Positions 1 to 5,801 of a stretch of DNA of 11,627 nt are shown one piece after another. The stretch is taken from contig DATFFH010000066.1 in the NCBI GenBank assembly GCA_035250245.1, positions 1-11,627 on the forward strand. Reading direction: 5' to 3'. Every line of letters begins with the position of its first letter. The stretch's first letter is position 1. This stretch comes from Luteimonas_C sp035250245. Its GTDB lineage: Bacteria > Pseudomonadota > Gammaproteobacteria > Xanthomonadales > Xanthomonadaceae. The notes below the pieces were generated by a model. That model saw nothing but the letters and a program-made list of their open reading frames with translations, ran no database searches and had not been told where the DNA came from. The position numbers and the translations under genes were made by a program.

Positions 1-1284
1 GCCGCGCCGACCGGCCGCGCCGCCGAGCGCATGGCGCAGAGCCTGGCGCGGGCGGTCGAAATGCTGCGCGCGGCCGGCGTGGACGCCGCGCTGTGCGAGG
101 TTTTGCCGACGCAGGCGCGCACGCTACACCGCTTGCTGGGACCGCTCGGGGACCGGCCTCGCTTCCGGCACGACCGGACGAATCCGTTGCCGTTCGACAT
201 CGTGGTCGTCGATGAGGCGTCGATGGTCGATCTGCCGTTGATGTGCAAGCTGGTGGAGGCGGTGCCCGAAGACGCGCGGCTGATCCTGCTGGGCGATCGC
301 GACCAGCTGCCGTCGGTGGAAGCCGGCGACGTGCTGGCGGCGATCGTCGATGCGGCCGGCGAGGCCGGCGCGCTCGCGCCCGAGGATGCCGCCGCGCTGG
401 CGCCGCTGTTCGGTGGCGCCTCAGCGGCGAAACCGAAACCGAACGCGCGCAGTGAGTCGTCGCCGCAGATGTCGCTGTTCGAAGCATCGCCGCCCGCACC
501 CCGGGTTGTGGACGATGCCGCGTCTACGCCGCTGCGTGGACACCGCGTGCATCTCGTGCAGGGTTATCGGCAGTCGGCGCAGCTCGATCTGTCGCCGCTG
601 GCCGAGGCCGCGCGCCGCGGCGACGCCGACATGGCGTTGGAATCGCTGCGCGGCGGCCTGCGCGGCGTCGGCTTCCACGAAAACGCGACCGATCCGCTGG
701 CGATGCCGTCCCGCGAATCCTTGCTTGCGCCGTGGCGCGAACTCGCGTCGATGCGCGATCCCGCCGAAGCGCTGGAACGCGCTGCGCACCAGCGCGTGCT
801 GTGCGCGCTGCGCGATGGTCCGCAGGGCGCGTCGCGGTTGAACGCGCGGATCGAGGAAGCCTTGGCAGGTGCGCAGCGCGAGACCTATTTCCACGGACGC
901 CTGCTGCTGATCACCGAGAACAGCTATCGACACGGACTGTTCAACGGCGACATCGGCGTGTGCCTGCGCGATGCCGACGGCGCGGCGGTGGCCTGGTTCG
1001 GCGGTGCGGAATTGCGCGGTTTCCATCCGGCCACGCTGCCGGCGCATGCCGGCGCCTTCGCCGTCACGGTGCACAAGGCGCAGGGCTCGGAGTTCGATAC
1101 GGTGTGGCTGCAGATGCCCGCGCAGGATGCGCGCGTCGCTTCGCGCGAACTGCTGTACACGGCGATGACCCGCGCGCGCCGCGAGCTGCACGTCTGCGCG
1201 AGCGAGCCGGTGCTGCGCGCCGCGCTCTCGCGCCACGCCGTGCGCGTATCGGGCCTGGCCGAGCGGTTGCGGCGCAACCCGTAG
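1..1284 (+). CDS. recD: RecBCD exonuclease V subunit alpha, 5'-3' helicase RecD (C-terminal part, 5' end outside window)
   Basis: RecD is the fast 5'-3' helicase subunit of RecBCD, which processes double-strand breaks. The reading frame is open from base 1, and codons 1-10 already carry the APTGRAAER motif that follows Walker A in this family, so the ATG at 31 is internal and the true start lies upstream. Visible superfamily 1 motifs, in window codons: Walker B DEAS at 71-74, motif III GDRDQLPSV at about 98-106, motif IV QGYRQS at 187-192, motif V VTVHKAQGSEFD at 355-366, and motif VI YTAMTRARRE from 386. The order and the final YTAMTRAR block match E. coli RecD, whose full length is about 608 residues; 427 are seen here. 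Between motifs III and IV there is an Ala/Pro/Ser-rich linker (about codons 138-180), longer than in E. coli RecD, containing QMSLF. recB and recC would be expected upstream, off-window. Confidence 0.95.
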   Translation, partial: AAPTGRAAERMAQSLARAVEMLRAAGVDAALCEVLPTQARTLHRLLGPLGDRPRFRHDRTNPLPFDIVVVDEASMVDLPLMCKLVEAVPEDARLILLGDRDQLPSVEAGDVLAAIVDAAGEAGALAPEDAAALAPLFGGASAAKPKPNARSESSPQMSLFEASPPAPRVVDDAASTPLRGHRVHLVQGYRQSAQLDLSPLAEAARRGDADMALESLRGGLRGVGFHENATDPLAMPSRESLLAPWRELASMRDPAEALERAAHQRVLCALRDGPQGASRLNARIEEALAGAQRETYFHGRLLLITENSYRHGLFNGDIGVCLRDADGAAVAWFGGAELRGFHPATLPAHAGAFAVTVHKAQGSEFDTVWLQMPAQDARVASRELLYTAMTRARRELHVCASEPVLRAALSRHAVRVSGLAERLRRNP

Positions 1285-1346
1285 CCCGGATATCGCCGTT
1301 CCGCCCAGCTATACCGCTACGTCGTTGTCGCTCTTGCTCTTAAGCC

Positions 1347-1440
1347 GTCATTCCCGCGAAAGCGGGACTGCGGAGGCAGGATGCCGGAGCGAACATTCGC
1401 GAAGCGAATGGCCCGAAGGGCGCGCCGCAGGAGCGGCGCG
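1347..1440. repeat. Cluster of four REP-like palindromes downstream of recD
   Basis: Four perfect stem-loops lie almost end to end. 1352-1357 pairs with 1362-1367 (TCCCGC, loop GAAA, GCGGGA), which is the common GTCATTCCCGCGAAAGCGGG type of repeat. 1394-1400 pairs with 1404-1410 (CATTCGC/GCGAATG). 1411-1414 pairs with 1418-1421 (GCCC/GGGC). 1421-1428 pairs with 1433-1440 (CGCGCCGC/GCGGCGCG, loop AGGA). I recall similar palindrome mosaics as dispersed intergenic repeats in Xanthomonadaceae genomes. They may act as mRNA stabilisers or transcription buffers after recD, but no T-tract follows, so they are not a classical intrinsic terminator. No protein is assigned to the open frames that cross them. 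Confidence 0.75.
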
Positions 1441-1540
1441 TAATCCAGTGACTTTGCTCTGGCTCGTTTTCCCGACAAAAAACAAGCCGCGGCATCCGAC
1501 CTCCGCGACAGTTGCGACGCGACTCCGCCCCATGGACAAC

Positions 1541-1606
1541 CGCTTCCGGGCTATCGCCCGGGTCACTTTCTTTGCTGGCACAAAGAAAGTAACCAAAGAA
1601 AGTGCC
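1541..1606. repeat. Palindromic repeat with CAAAGAAAGT direct and inverted copies
   Basis: A 6-bp stem CCGGGC/GCCCGG (1546-1551 with 1556-1561, loop TATC) is followed at once by a 9-bp perfect stem ACTTTCTTT/AAAGAAAGT (1565-1573 with 1582-1590). CAAAGAAAGT occurs as a direct repeat at 1581-1590 and 1594-1603. The left arm can therefore pair with either copy, the second giving 11 bp (1564-1574 with 1594-1604). I recall sequences of the ACTTTCTTTG...CAAAGAAAGTAACCAAAGAAAG type as dispersed intergenic elements in Xanthomonadaceae and other GC-rich proteobacteria. Short conceptual proteins containing FFAGTKKVTK come from such elements and are probably not real. The base composition is less GC-rich than the flanking genes. 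Confidence 0.65.
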
Positions 1607-1867
1607 TCAACATCAACGGCGGTGTGTGGCGTCGCCCTTATTGTTCTGCCGACCGCTCTTGGCTGGACAGCACGCCATCTGCCGGTCTCGGTCCGTAGTT
1701 CGATGGCGGATAGGTGTTTCGGCGTCGCTTCGTTGCTTGGTCGCTGGCAGGCCTGGAGTGATGGTTCTGTTGCGTCTAAACAGAGGCTTCGTCGTGGCTG
1801 GCCGCGTCGGCTGGGATCACGGCCTGGGTCGGGACGGCGATACGGTTATCGCGCGTGTTGACGAGAA
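1607..1867. other. Intergenic tract without recognisable gene
   Basis: Open frames continue through this tract only as extensions of the repeat or of antisense frames. None gives a recognisable domain, a good ribosome-binding site or the codon bias of the neighbouring genes. Its T content is visibly higher than that of the flanking genes. It may be degenerate repeat or decayed mobile sequence, but I see no terminal inverted repeats, transposase motifs or tRNA. Confidence 0.5.
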
Positions 1868-1887
1868 GCGCGCCGCAAGCGGCGCGC
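1868..1887 (-). terminator. GC-rich hairpin after the LysR gene, terminator-like
   Basis: GCGCGCCGC (1868-1876) and GCGGCGCGC (1879-1887) are perfect inverted repeats; an 8-bp stem with a four-base loop is the realistic fold. It starts 23 bases past the LysR stop on the minus strand, the right place for a 3' end. Only a weak TTCT follows on the minus strand, so intrinsic termination is uncertain. The arms resemble those at 1421-1440, so it could instead be another dispersed palindrome. Confidence 0.45.
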
Positions 1888-1910
1888 CCAACGCTCTGAA
1901 AACGCTCTCG

Positions 1911-2993
1911 CTATTCGACCAGCGCCTCGTCCTCGTCGTCGCGCGTGCTTTCCGCCGTTTCGGCCGGCTGCGCGGCGGGCTGCTTCTTGGCGCCTTTCAC
2001 CACCTTGTCCAGTTCTGCCGAAATCACCGCGGCCGAAGCCTTGTCCGCGGCCATGCAGCGGCCGCGCGCGTCGGGGCAGAGGATCTGCATGTAATCGGCG
2101 TCGAAGTTCAGGCGCTCGACCAGGAAGTCGACGAAGGCGCGCACTTTCGGCGAAGTCACCTGGCCGCGCGGGAACACCGCGTTCAATTCGTATTCCGGAC
2201 CGGTCCAACCCGCGAGCACGCGCTGCACGTAGCCTTGTTCGGCGTAGGCCTTGACCATAATGTCGCTGGCCAGCATCAGGCCTTCGCCGCACAGCAGCGC
2301 GCCGCGCACGCCGGCCGGGTCGTTGGCGACCATCACCGGATCGATGCGGTATTCGGCCGTCCTCTCGCCGTCGTTCAACGGCCAGTAGTAGTGGCCGTTG
2401 CGGTGCATCTTCTGCATGCCGAGCGTGCGGTGGTGCTGCAGGTCGTCGGGATGCAGCGGCTCGCCGTGCCGCTCGATGTAGGCCGGGCTGGCGTAGATCT
2501 GGGTGCGGAACGTCGACAGCTTGCGCGCGACCAGATTCGAATCGGGCAAGTTGCCCACGCGCAGGGCGACGTCGATTTCCTTGTCGATCAGATCGAGCGG
2601 TTCGTTGCTGAGCAGCATTTCCACCCGCACTTCCGGATGGCGCGCGTGGAATTCGCCCAGCAGCGGCGCGATGCGTTCGATGCCCAGCGAATACGGCGCG
2701 GTGATGCGCAGCCAGCCGCGCGGGCCGCCTTGCAGCTGGCCGACCGCGCTTTCGGCTTCGTCCAGCTCGCGCGCGATGCGTTGGCAGTGCTCGTAATAGA
2801 TGTTGCCGGCTTCGGTCAGGCCGAGCTTGCGCGTGGTGCGATGCAGGAGCTGCGCGCCCAGGCGCGTTTCCAGGTCCTGCACTTTGCGGCTGACCGTGGT
2901 CTTGGGCAGGCGCAAGGTTTTGGCCGCGGCGATGAAGCTGCCGTGCTCGACCACTTTCACGAAGATCAGAGTGTCGTTGAGATCACGAGCCAT
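1911..2993 (-). CDS. LysR-family transcriptional regulator, probable regulator of the divergent efflux operon
   Basis: This 360-residue protein has an N-terminal winged helix-turn-helix (about residues 5-64, with FVKVVEHGSFIAAAKTLRLP and KTTVSRKVQDLETRLG as the HTH core). A periplasmic-binding-protein-like effector domain follows (about 92-300). By eye it fits the CrgA/AaeR-like subgroup rather than MexT. The start at 2993 places the HTH at the usual distance from the N terminus. The frame stays open up to 3155, but that extension is Pro/Ser-rich and unlike the family. The Shine-Dalgarno region is weak (CTCCCCAC before ATG). LysR proteins are usually near 300 residues; here about 60 extra residues (301-360) form a Cys-containing segment, an Ala/Lys/Gln-rich stretch and an acidic end (RDDEDEALVE). 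The divergent position against an RND operon and the inverted repeats between them suggest local control and autoregulation. Effector unknown. Confidence 0.9.
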   Translation of the reverse strand: MARDLNDTLIFVKVVEHGSFIAAAKTLRLPKTTVSRKVQDLETRLGAQLLHRTTRKLGLTEAGNIYYEHCQRIARELDEAESAVGQLQGGPRGWLRITAPYSLGIERIAPLLGEFHARHPEVRVEMLLSNEPLDLIDKEIDVALRVGNLPDSNLVARKLSTFRTQIYASPAYIERHGEPLHPDDLQHHRTLGMQKMHRNGHYYWPLNDGERTAEYRIDPVMVANDPAGVRGALLCGEGLMLASDIMVKAYAEQGYVQRVLAGWTGPEYELNAVFPRGQVTSPKVRAFVDFLVERLNFDADYMQILCPDARGRCMAADKASAAVISAELDKVVKGAKKQPAAQPAETAESTRDDEDEALVE

Positions 2994-3133
2994 GTGGGGA
3001 GTGCGTCCAGCAGTGCCTTGGTTAGGCGGAGGGCTGCTTGCGGCGACCGGCGAAGAAGGCCGGCCGTGCGTTTTCGAAGGGCTGCAGCGGCGCCAGGAAG
3101 GCGGTGGGGGAAGAGGTCCGATGGGCGATTTCA

Positions 3134-3180
3134 GATTAGCCCACCTCGGGGACAATTATTCCCCGATTCAGTGTCTAATC
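3134..3180. promoter_or_regulatory. Nested inverted repeats, candidate LysR operator
   Basis: Two perfect inverted repeats are almost concentric. The inner one is TCGGGGA (3146-3152), seven bases, TCCCCGA (3160-3166). The outer one is GATTAG (3134-3139) with CTAATC (3175-3180). Their centres differ by one base (3156 and 3157). The A/T-rich core CAATTAT stands out in this GC-rich setting. LysR tetramers typically bind two dyads spanning about 50-60 bp between divergent genes, which this arrangement suits. No match to the published MexT nod-box pattern was seen. Actual binding is inference. Confidence 0.6.
3149..3179 (+). promoter_or_regulatory. Candidate sigma-70 promoter for the efflux operon
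   Basis: GGGACA (3149-3154; 4/6) and TCTAAT (3174-3179; 5/6 to TATAAT) are separated by 19 bases, longer than the ideal 17, as is often seen at activator-dependent promoters. The predicted start would be about 3186, some 48 bases before the first ATG at 3234. It overlaps the leftward promoter, so the two directions would compete. An alternative pair is TTCAGA (3130-3135) with AATTAT (3154-3159). Confidence 0.35.
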
Positions 3181-3182
3181 AA
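3155..3182 (-). promoter_or_regulatory. Candidate sigma-70 promoter for the LysR gene
   Basis: Read on the minus strand, TTGATT (3182-3177; 4/6 to TTGACA) is followed by a 16-base spacer and AATAAT (3160-3155; 5/6 to TATAAT). The predicted start near 3148 would leave a leader of about 155 bases before the ATG at 2993. The -35 overlaps the outer operator half and the inner repeat brackets the -10, consistent with autoregulation. Confidence 0.45.
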
Positions 3183-3233
3183 GTGGCCTTCGCGCGACTA
3201 CTGTGTATCGCATCCCGATACCTGGTGATCGCC

Positions 3234-3491
3234 ATGCTCACCCCCGCCCAAGCCCGCATCATCTATCTGCCCGTCGCTTTGGTCGCCCAGGCGCTGTTCG
3301 TCGTCCTGATGGCGGTCTTTATGCATCAATGGTTTGCGCTGGACGGCAAGGACTCTTGGCTGGTCGCCGGGGTGATCTCAGTACCCTCCTCGATGCTGGT
3401 GCTGCCCGCGGTCGGGGCCCTGCTGGCCTGGCTCAGTCGGGACCACACCGTCCCATTCACGGGAGAGAAAATCCCGGGAGCGGGACAATGA
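3234..3491 (+). CDS. Small two-helix inner-membrane protein, first gene of the efflux operon
   Basis: This is an 85-residue protein that I do not recognise as a named family. Two hydrophobic segments, about residues 9-31 and 42-67, are joined by a short polar loop (HQWFALDGKDSW). A short polar C-terminal tail (HTVPFTGEKIPGAGQ) follows. It is probably an inner-membrane hairpin. ATG 3234 was chosen because it directly precedes the conserved-looking MLTPAQARIIYLPV start and lies after the promoter region; a GTG at 3225 is possible. The ribosome-binding site is weak (GGTGAT). Its TGA overlaps the next gene's ATG (ATGA), so the two are translationally coupled. By analogy with small RND-associated membrane proteins such as AcrZ it might modulate the pump, but no sequence similarity to AcrZ is seen (AcrZ has one helix). 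Confidence 0.75.
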   Translation: MLTPAQARIIYLPVALVAQALFVVLMAVFMHQWFALDGKDSWLVAGVISVPSSMLVLPAVGALLAWLSRDHTVPFTGEKIPGAGQ

Positions 3492-4399
3492 AATCCGCCC
3501 TGATTGTCCTAGGCGCCACCGGGGTCGTCGGCTGCGGCGTGGTCCAGGCCGCGCTCGATCACGGCTGGCCGGTGGTCGCGGTGGCCCGCGATAGCGAGGC
3601 TTTGGACGCTCTGCGCGCCCGCCACGCCGGTGCCGACCTGGTGACGATCAGCGCGCCGATCCACGTCGAAGCGGACGCGGTGAAGCTGGGCGAGCGCTTG
3701 CGCGCGCTCGGCCGGCCGTTCGGCGGCGTGGTCGCCACGATCTGCGGCGGCAGCAAGCGCGGCCGCCTGCTCGACCAGCCGGCCGACTTCCTGCGACGCA
3801 CGCTCGATGAGGATCTGCTGCCGCACCTGGCCGCCGCGCGACATCTGTTGCCGCTGCTGGCCGCGTCCGATCGCGGCGGCGGCTACGTGCTGATCGGCGG
3901 ACCGGGCGGTGAGCATCCGTGGGCGGGCTACGGCCACGATTCGATCGCCGCCGCCGCGCTGCGCATGCTCGCGCGCGTGCTGCACGACGAAGCGCGCGCC
4001 TATCCAGTGCGCGTGCAATTGCTTGCCGTCGATTCGCCGCTGCGCACGCCCGCGAACAGCAAGCACGCCTGTTCGCAATGGCCGAACGCCTTGGCGGTCG
4101 GTCAGCGCGCATTGGCATTGCTGGAACGTTCGGCCGCAGCGCCGGCGCATGCCGTGGTGCGTTATGCGCCGCGGCCGATCGGCCAGACGCTGTGGTCGGA
4201 CGACATCGATCTGCCGGTCTTGCCGGCCGACAACGAAATCGAAACCGAGGCCGGTCCCGCATCGGCCGAAACGTGCGCGCAAACGCAAAACACGGATAGC
4301 GACGCGGCCCTGCTGCCATCACGCTGTCTGCAGGATGCGCGCACGCTGCTGCACCAGATCACCGCCAAAAAAACCAACCAGGAACCCTCCCCCCGATGA
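3488..4399 (+). CDS. Atypical SDR-fold NAD(P)-binding protein lacking the usual catalytic residues
   Basis: This 303-residue protein begins with a Rossmann nucleotide-binding strand: LIVLGATGVVG places a GxxGxxG motif at residues 9-15, and VVAVARD (29-35) follows at the second beta-strand. The part up to about residue 235 reads as a short-chain dehydrogenase/reductase fold. At the expected active site the sequence is LIGGPGG followed by Y148-G-H-D-S152. The Tyr is present but the Lys of YxxxK is Ser, and the upstream catalytic Ser position is Gly. Residues 247-303 form an acidic then basic tail unlike SDR proteins. Start ATG 3488 overlaps the preceding stop and has GGGAG seven bases upstream; the TGA overlaps the adaptor ATG at 4396. 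Its place in the operon suggests a redox-sensing, binding or modifying role linked to efflux, but this is inference. A seven-A run (4367-4373) near the 3' end is unusual here. Confidence 0.8.
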   Translation: MKSALIVLGATGVVGCGVVQAALDHGWPVVAVARDSEALDALRARHAGADLVTISAPIHVEADAVKLGERLRALGRPFGGVVATICGGSKRGRLLDQPADFLRRTLDEDLLPHLAAARHLLPLLAASDRGGGYVLIGGPGGEHPWAGYGHDSIAAAALRMLARVLHDEARAYPVRVQLLAVDSPLRTPANSKHACSQWPNALAVGQRALALLERSAAAPAHAVVRYAPRPIGQTLWSDDIDLPVLPADNEIETEAGPASAETCAQTQNTDSDAALLPSRCLQDARTLLHQITAKKTNQEPSPR

Positions 4400-5598
4400 A
4401 CGCTCCCCACAAGAACCACACCCGTTCGGGTACGCGCTACACCCTCGCCTCGCTGGCGCTGAGCGCGCTGGTCGCGGCGGTCATCGCCGCCTGCAGCAGT
4501 CAGGCCGCGCCGGGCGAAGGCGGCGGCATGCCGCCGCCGCCGGAAGTCAGCGTCGCCACCGTGCTGTCCAAGCAGGTCCGGCAATGGGACGACTTCACCG
4601 GCCGCGTCAGTGCGATCGAAACGGTCGAACTGCGTCCGCGGGTCAGCGGTTACGTCGAACGCGTCGCCTACCAGGAAGGCCAGGAAGTGAAGAAGGGCGA
4701 TCTGCTGTTCGTGATCGACCAGCGCCGCTACCGCGCCGAACTGAACCGCGCCCAGGCCGATCTGGAACGCGCGCGCAGCGAAGCGCGCCTGGCCCAGAGC
4801 CAGGACGCGCGTGCGCAAACTTTGCTGGAAGCCAAGGCGATCTCGCGCGAAGAGTTCGACACGCGCAAGGCCGCCACCGCGCAGGGCAACGCCACTGTGC
4901 GCGCCGCCGAAGCGGCGGTCGCCAGCGCCCAGCTCGATCTGCAGTTCACCCAGGTGCGCTCACCGATCGACGGCCGCGCCGGCCGCGCGATGGTCACCGA
5001 AGGCAACCTCGCACAGGCCGATTCGACGCTGCTGACCACGCTGGTGTCGCAAGATCCGATGTACGTCTATTTCGAAAGCGACGAGCAAAGCTTCCTGCGT
5101 TACCAGGAACTGGCCCGCAAAGGCGAACGGGCGAGCACCAAGAATCCGGTGCGCGTCGGCCTGGCCAGCGAGCAGGGCTATCCGCACGCAGGCACGGTCG
5201 ACTTCATCGACAACCAGGTCGATCCGGCCACCGGCACGATCCGCGCCCGTGCGGTGCTGCCCAATCCGGATCGCATTTTCACCCCGGGCTTGTTCGCCCG
5301 CGTGCAACTGGAAGGCAGCGCCGAGTTCAAGGCCATGCTGATCGACGACAAGGCCGTGCTCACCGACCAGGACCGCAAGTACGTGTACGTGCTCGGCCCG
5401 AAGAACACCGCGGTGCGCAAGGACATCGTGCTCGGCCGCACCATCGGCGGCCTGCGCGTGGTCGAGAAAGGTTTGGCTGCGAACGACAAGGTGATCGTGC
5501 ACGGCGTGCAGAAAGTGTTCTTCCCCGGCATGCCGGTGGCGCCGAAGCAGATCGCGATGGGCGATCCGGCGCCGGCCCCGCAAGTCGCGATGAAGTGA
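4396..5598 (+). CDS. RND efflux periplasmic adaptor (membrane fusion) lipoprotein, MexE-like
   Basis: This 400-residue HlyD/AcrA-family adaptor bridges the inner-membrane RND pump and the outer-membrane channel. It has a lipoprotein signal peptide with a hydrophobic segment from about residue 16 and lipobox IAAC ending at Cys33. A Pro-rich linker (PPPPE) follows. The first half of the lipoyl domain is near 78-112 (PRVSGYVERVAYQEGQEVKKGD), with an Ala/Arg/Glu-rich coiled-coil hairpin at about 113-185. The second lipoyl half (RSPIDGRAGRAMVTEGN) starts near 188, then beta-barrel and membrane-proximal domains. PMYVYFESDEQSFLRY (221-236) is close to what I remember of MexE. The start overlaps the preceding stop by four bases; AGGA lies about 12 bases upstream. 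Ser at +2 after the lipid-modified Cys, rather than Asp, leaves the inner- or outer-membrane destination open. Drug substrates cannot be read from sequence. Confidence 0.93.
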   Translation: MNAPHKNHTRSGTRYTLASLALSALVAAVIAACSSQAAPGEGGGMPPPPEVSVATVLSKQVRQWDDFTGRVSAIETVELRPRVSGYVERVAYQEGQEVKKGDLLFVIDQRRYRAELNRAQADLERARSEARLAQSQDARAQTLLEAKAISREEFDTRKAATAQGNATVRAAEAAVASAQLDLQFTQVRSPIDGRAGRAMVTEGNLAQADSTLLTTLVSQDPMYVYFESDEQSFLRYQELARKGERASTKNPVRVGLASEQGYPHAGTVDFIDNQVDPATGTIRARAVLPNPDRIFTPGLFARVQLEGSAEFKAMLIDDKAVLTDQDRKYVYVLGPKNTAVRKDIVLGRTIGGLRVVEKGLAANDKVIVHGVQKVFFPGMPVAPKQIAMGDPAPAPQVAMK

Positions 5599-5608
5599 CG
5601 TGATTGAA

Positions 5609-5705
5609 GCCCTCTCCCGCTTGCGGGGTGAGGGGCCCTGCTTGCGAACCGCTGGTTCGCAGGGCGCCGAACGCCAACGCGCTATGCGCGTTGGCCGGGG
5701 GCCAA
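5609..5705. repeat. Tandem hairpins between adaptor and pump genes
   Basis: The only real gap inside the operon (5599-5801) carries consecutive stem-loops. 5610-5634 is an imperfect CCCTC...GAGGG hairpin. 5635-5665 has a perfect 7-bp core GCGAACC/GGTTCGC (5644-5650 with 5654-5660) extended by GCCCT/AGGGC. 5673-5682 pairs perfectly over 10 bp with 5686-5695 (GCCAACGCGC, loop TAT). TTGGCC (5691-5696) can instead pair with GGCCAA (5700-5705), an alternative that excludes the 10-bp stem. No T-tract follows. Likely roles are 3' mRNA protection of the adaptor message, partial attenuation before the pump gene, or simply an inserted dispersed repeat. From 5706 to the AAGGA site at 5791 I see nothing recognisable. 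Confidence 0.7.
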
Positions 5706-5801
5706 GGTGCAGTAAAGGCGAAAGCAGTTAGTTCGTCGAAGCCAACATCAAGCCGGCTGCGTAAACCGCGGGCCGAGCTACCCGATTGCCAAGGATTCCC
5801 C

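Noticed and set aside
421..1236. Long minus-strand open frame antisense to recD
   Set aside because: It is a GC-rich shadow: Arg/His/Gln-rich, no domain, and it overlaps clear RecD helicase motifs.
1325..1861. 178-residue plus-strand open frame and its minus-strand counterpart at 1348-1596
   Set aside because: The frames run through tandem palindromes, have no ribosome-binding site and contain the FFAGTKKVTK-type text typical of translated repeats.
2994..3155. 54-residue N-terminal extension of the LysR protein
   Set aside because: It is Pro/Ser-rich, unlike LysR N termini, and it covers the dyad and promoter region.
1602..3233. Long plus-strand open frame across the LysR gene
   Set aside because: It is antisense to a well-supported LysR protein. 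Only its last part, from ATG 3234, is taken as a real gene.
3000..3233. MexT-type nod box
   Set aside because: No match to the ATCA-N5-GTCGAT pattern was found, and the regulator itself looks CrgA-like rather than MexT-like.
4367..4373. Seven-A run near the SDR 3' end as a programmed frameshift site
   Set aside because: The phase (GCC AAA AAA ACC) is not a classical slippery heptamer, no downstream structure stands out, and the normal stop already couples to the next gene.
3909..5603. 564-residue plus-strand frame across the SDR and adaptor genes
   Set aside because: It is Arg-rich low-complexity text in an alternative frame of two recognised genes.
5604..5801. 66-residue N-terminal extension of the RND pump
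   Set aside because: It translates the hairpin repeats. The family N terminus and AAGGA site fix the start at 5802.
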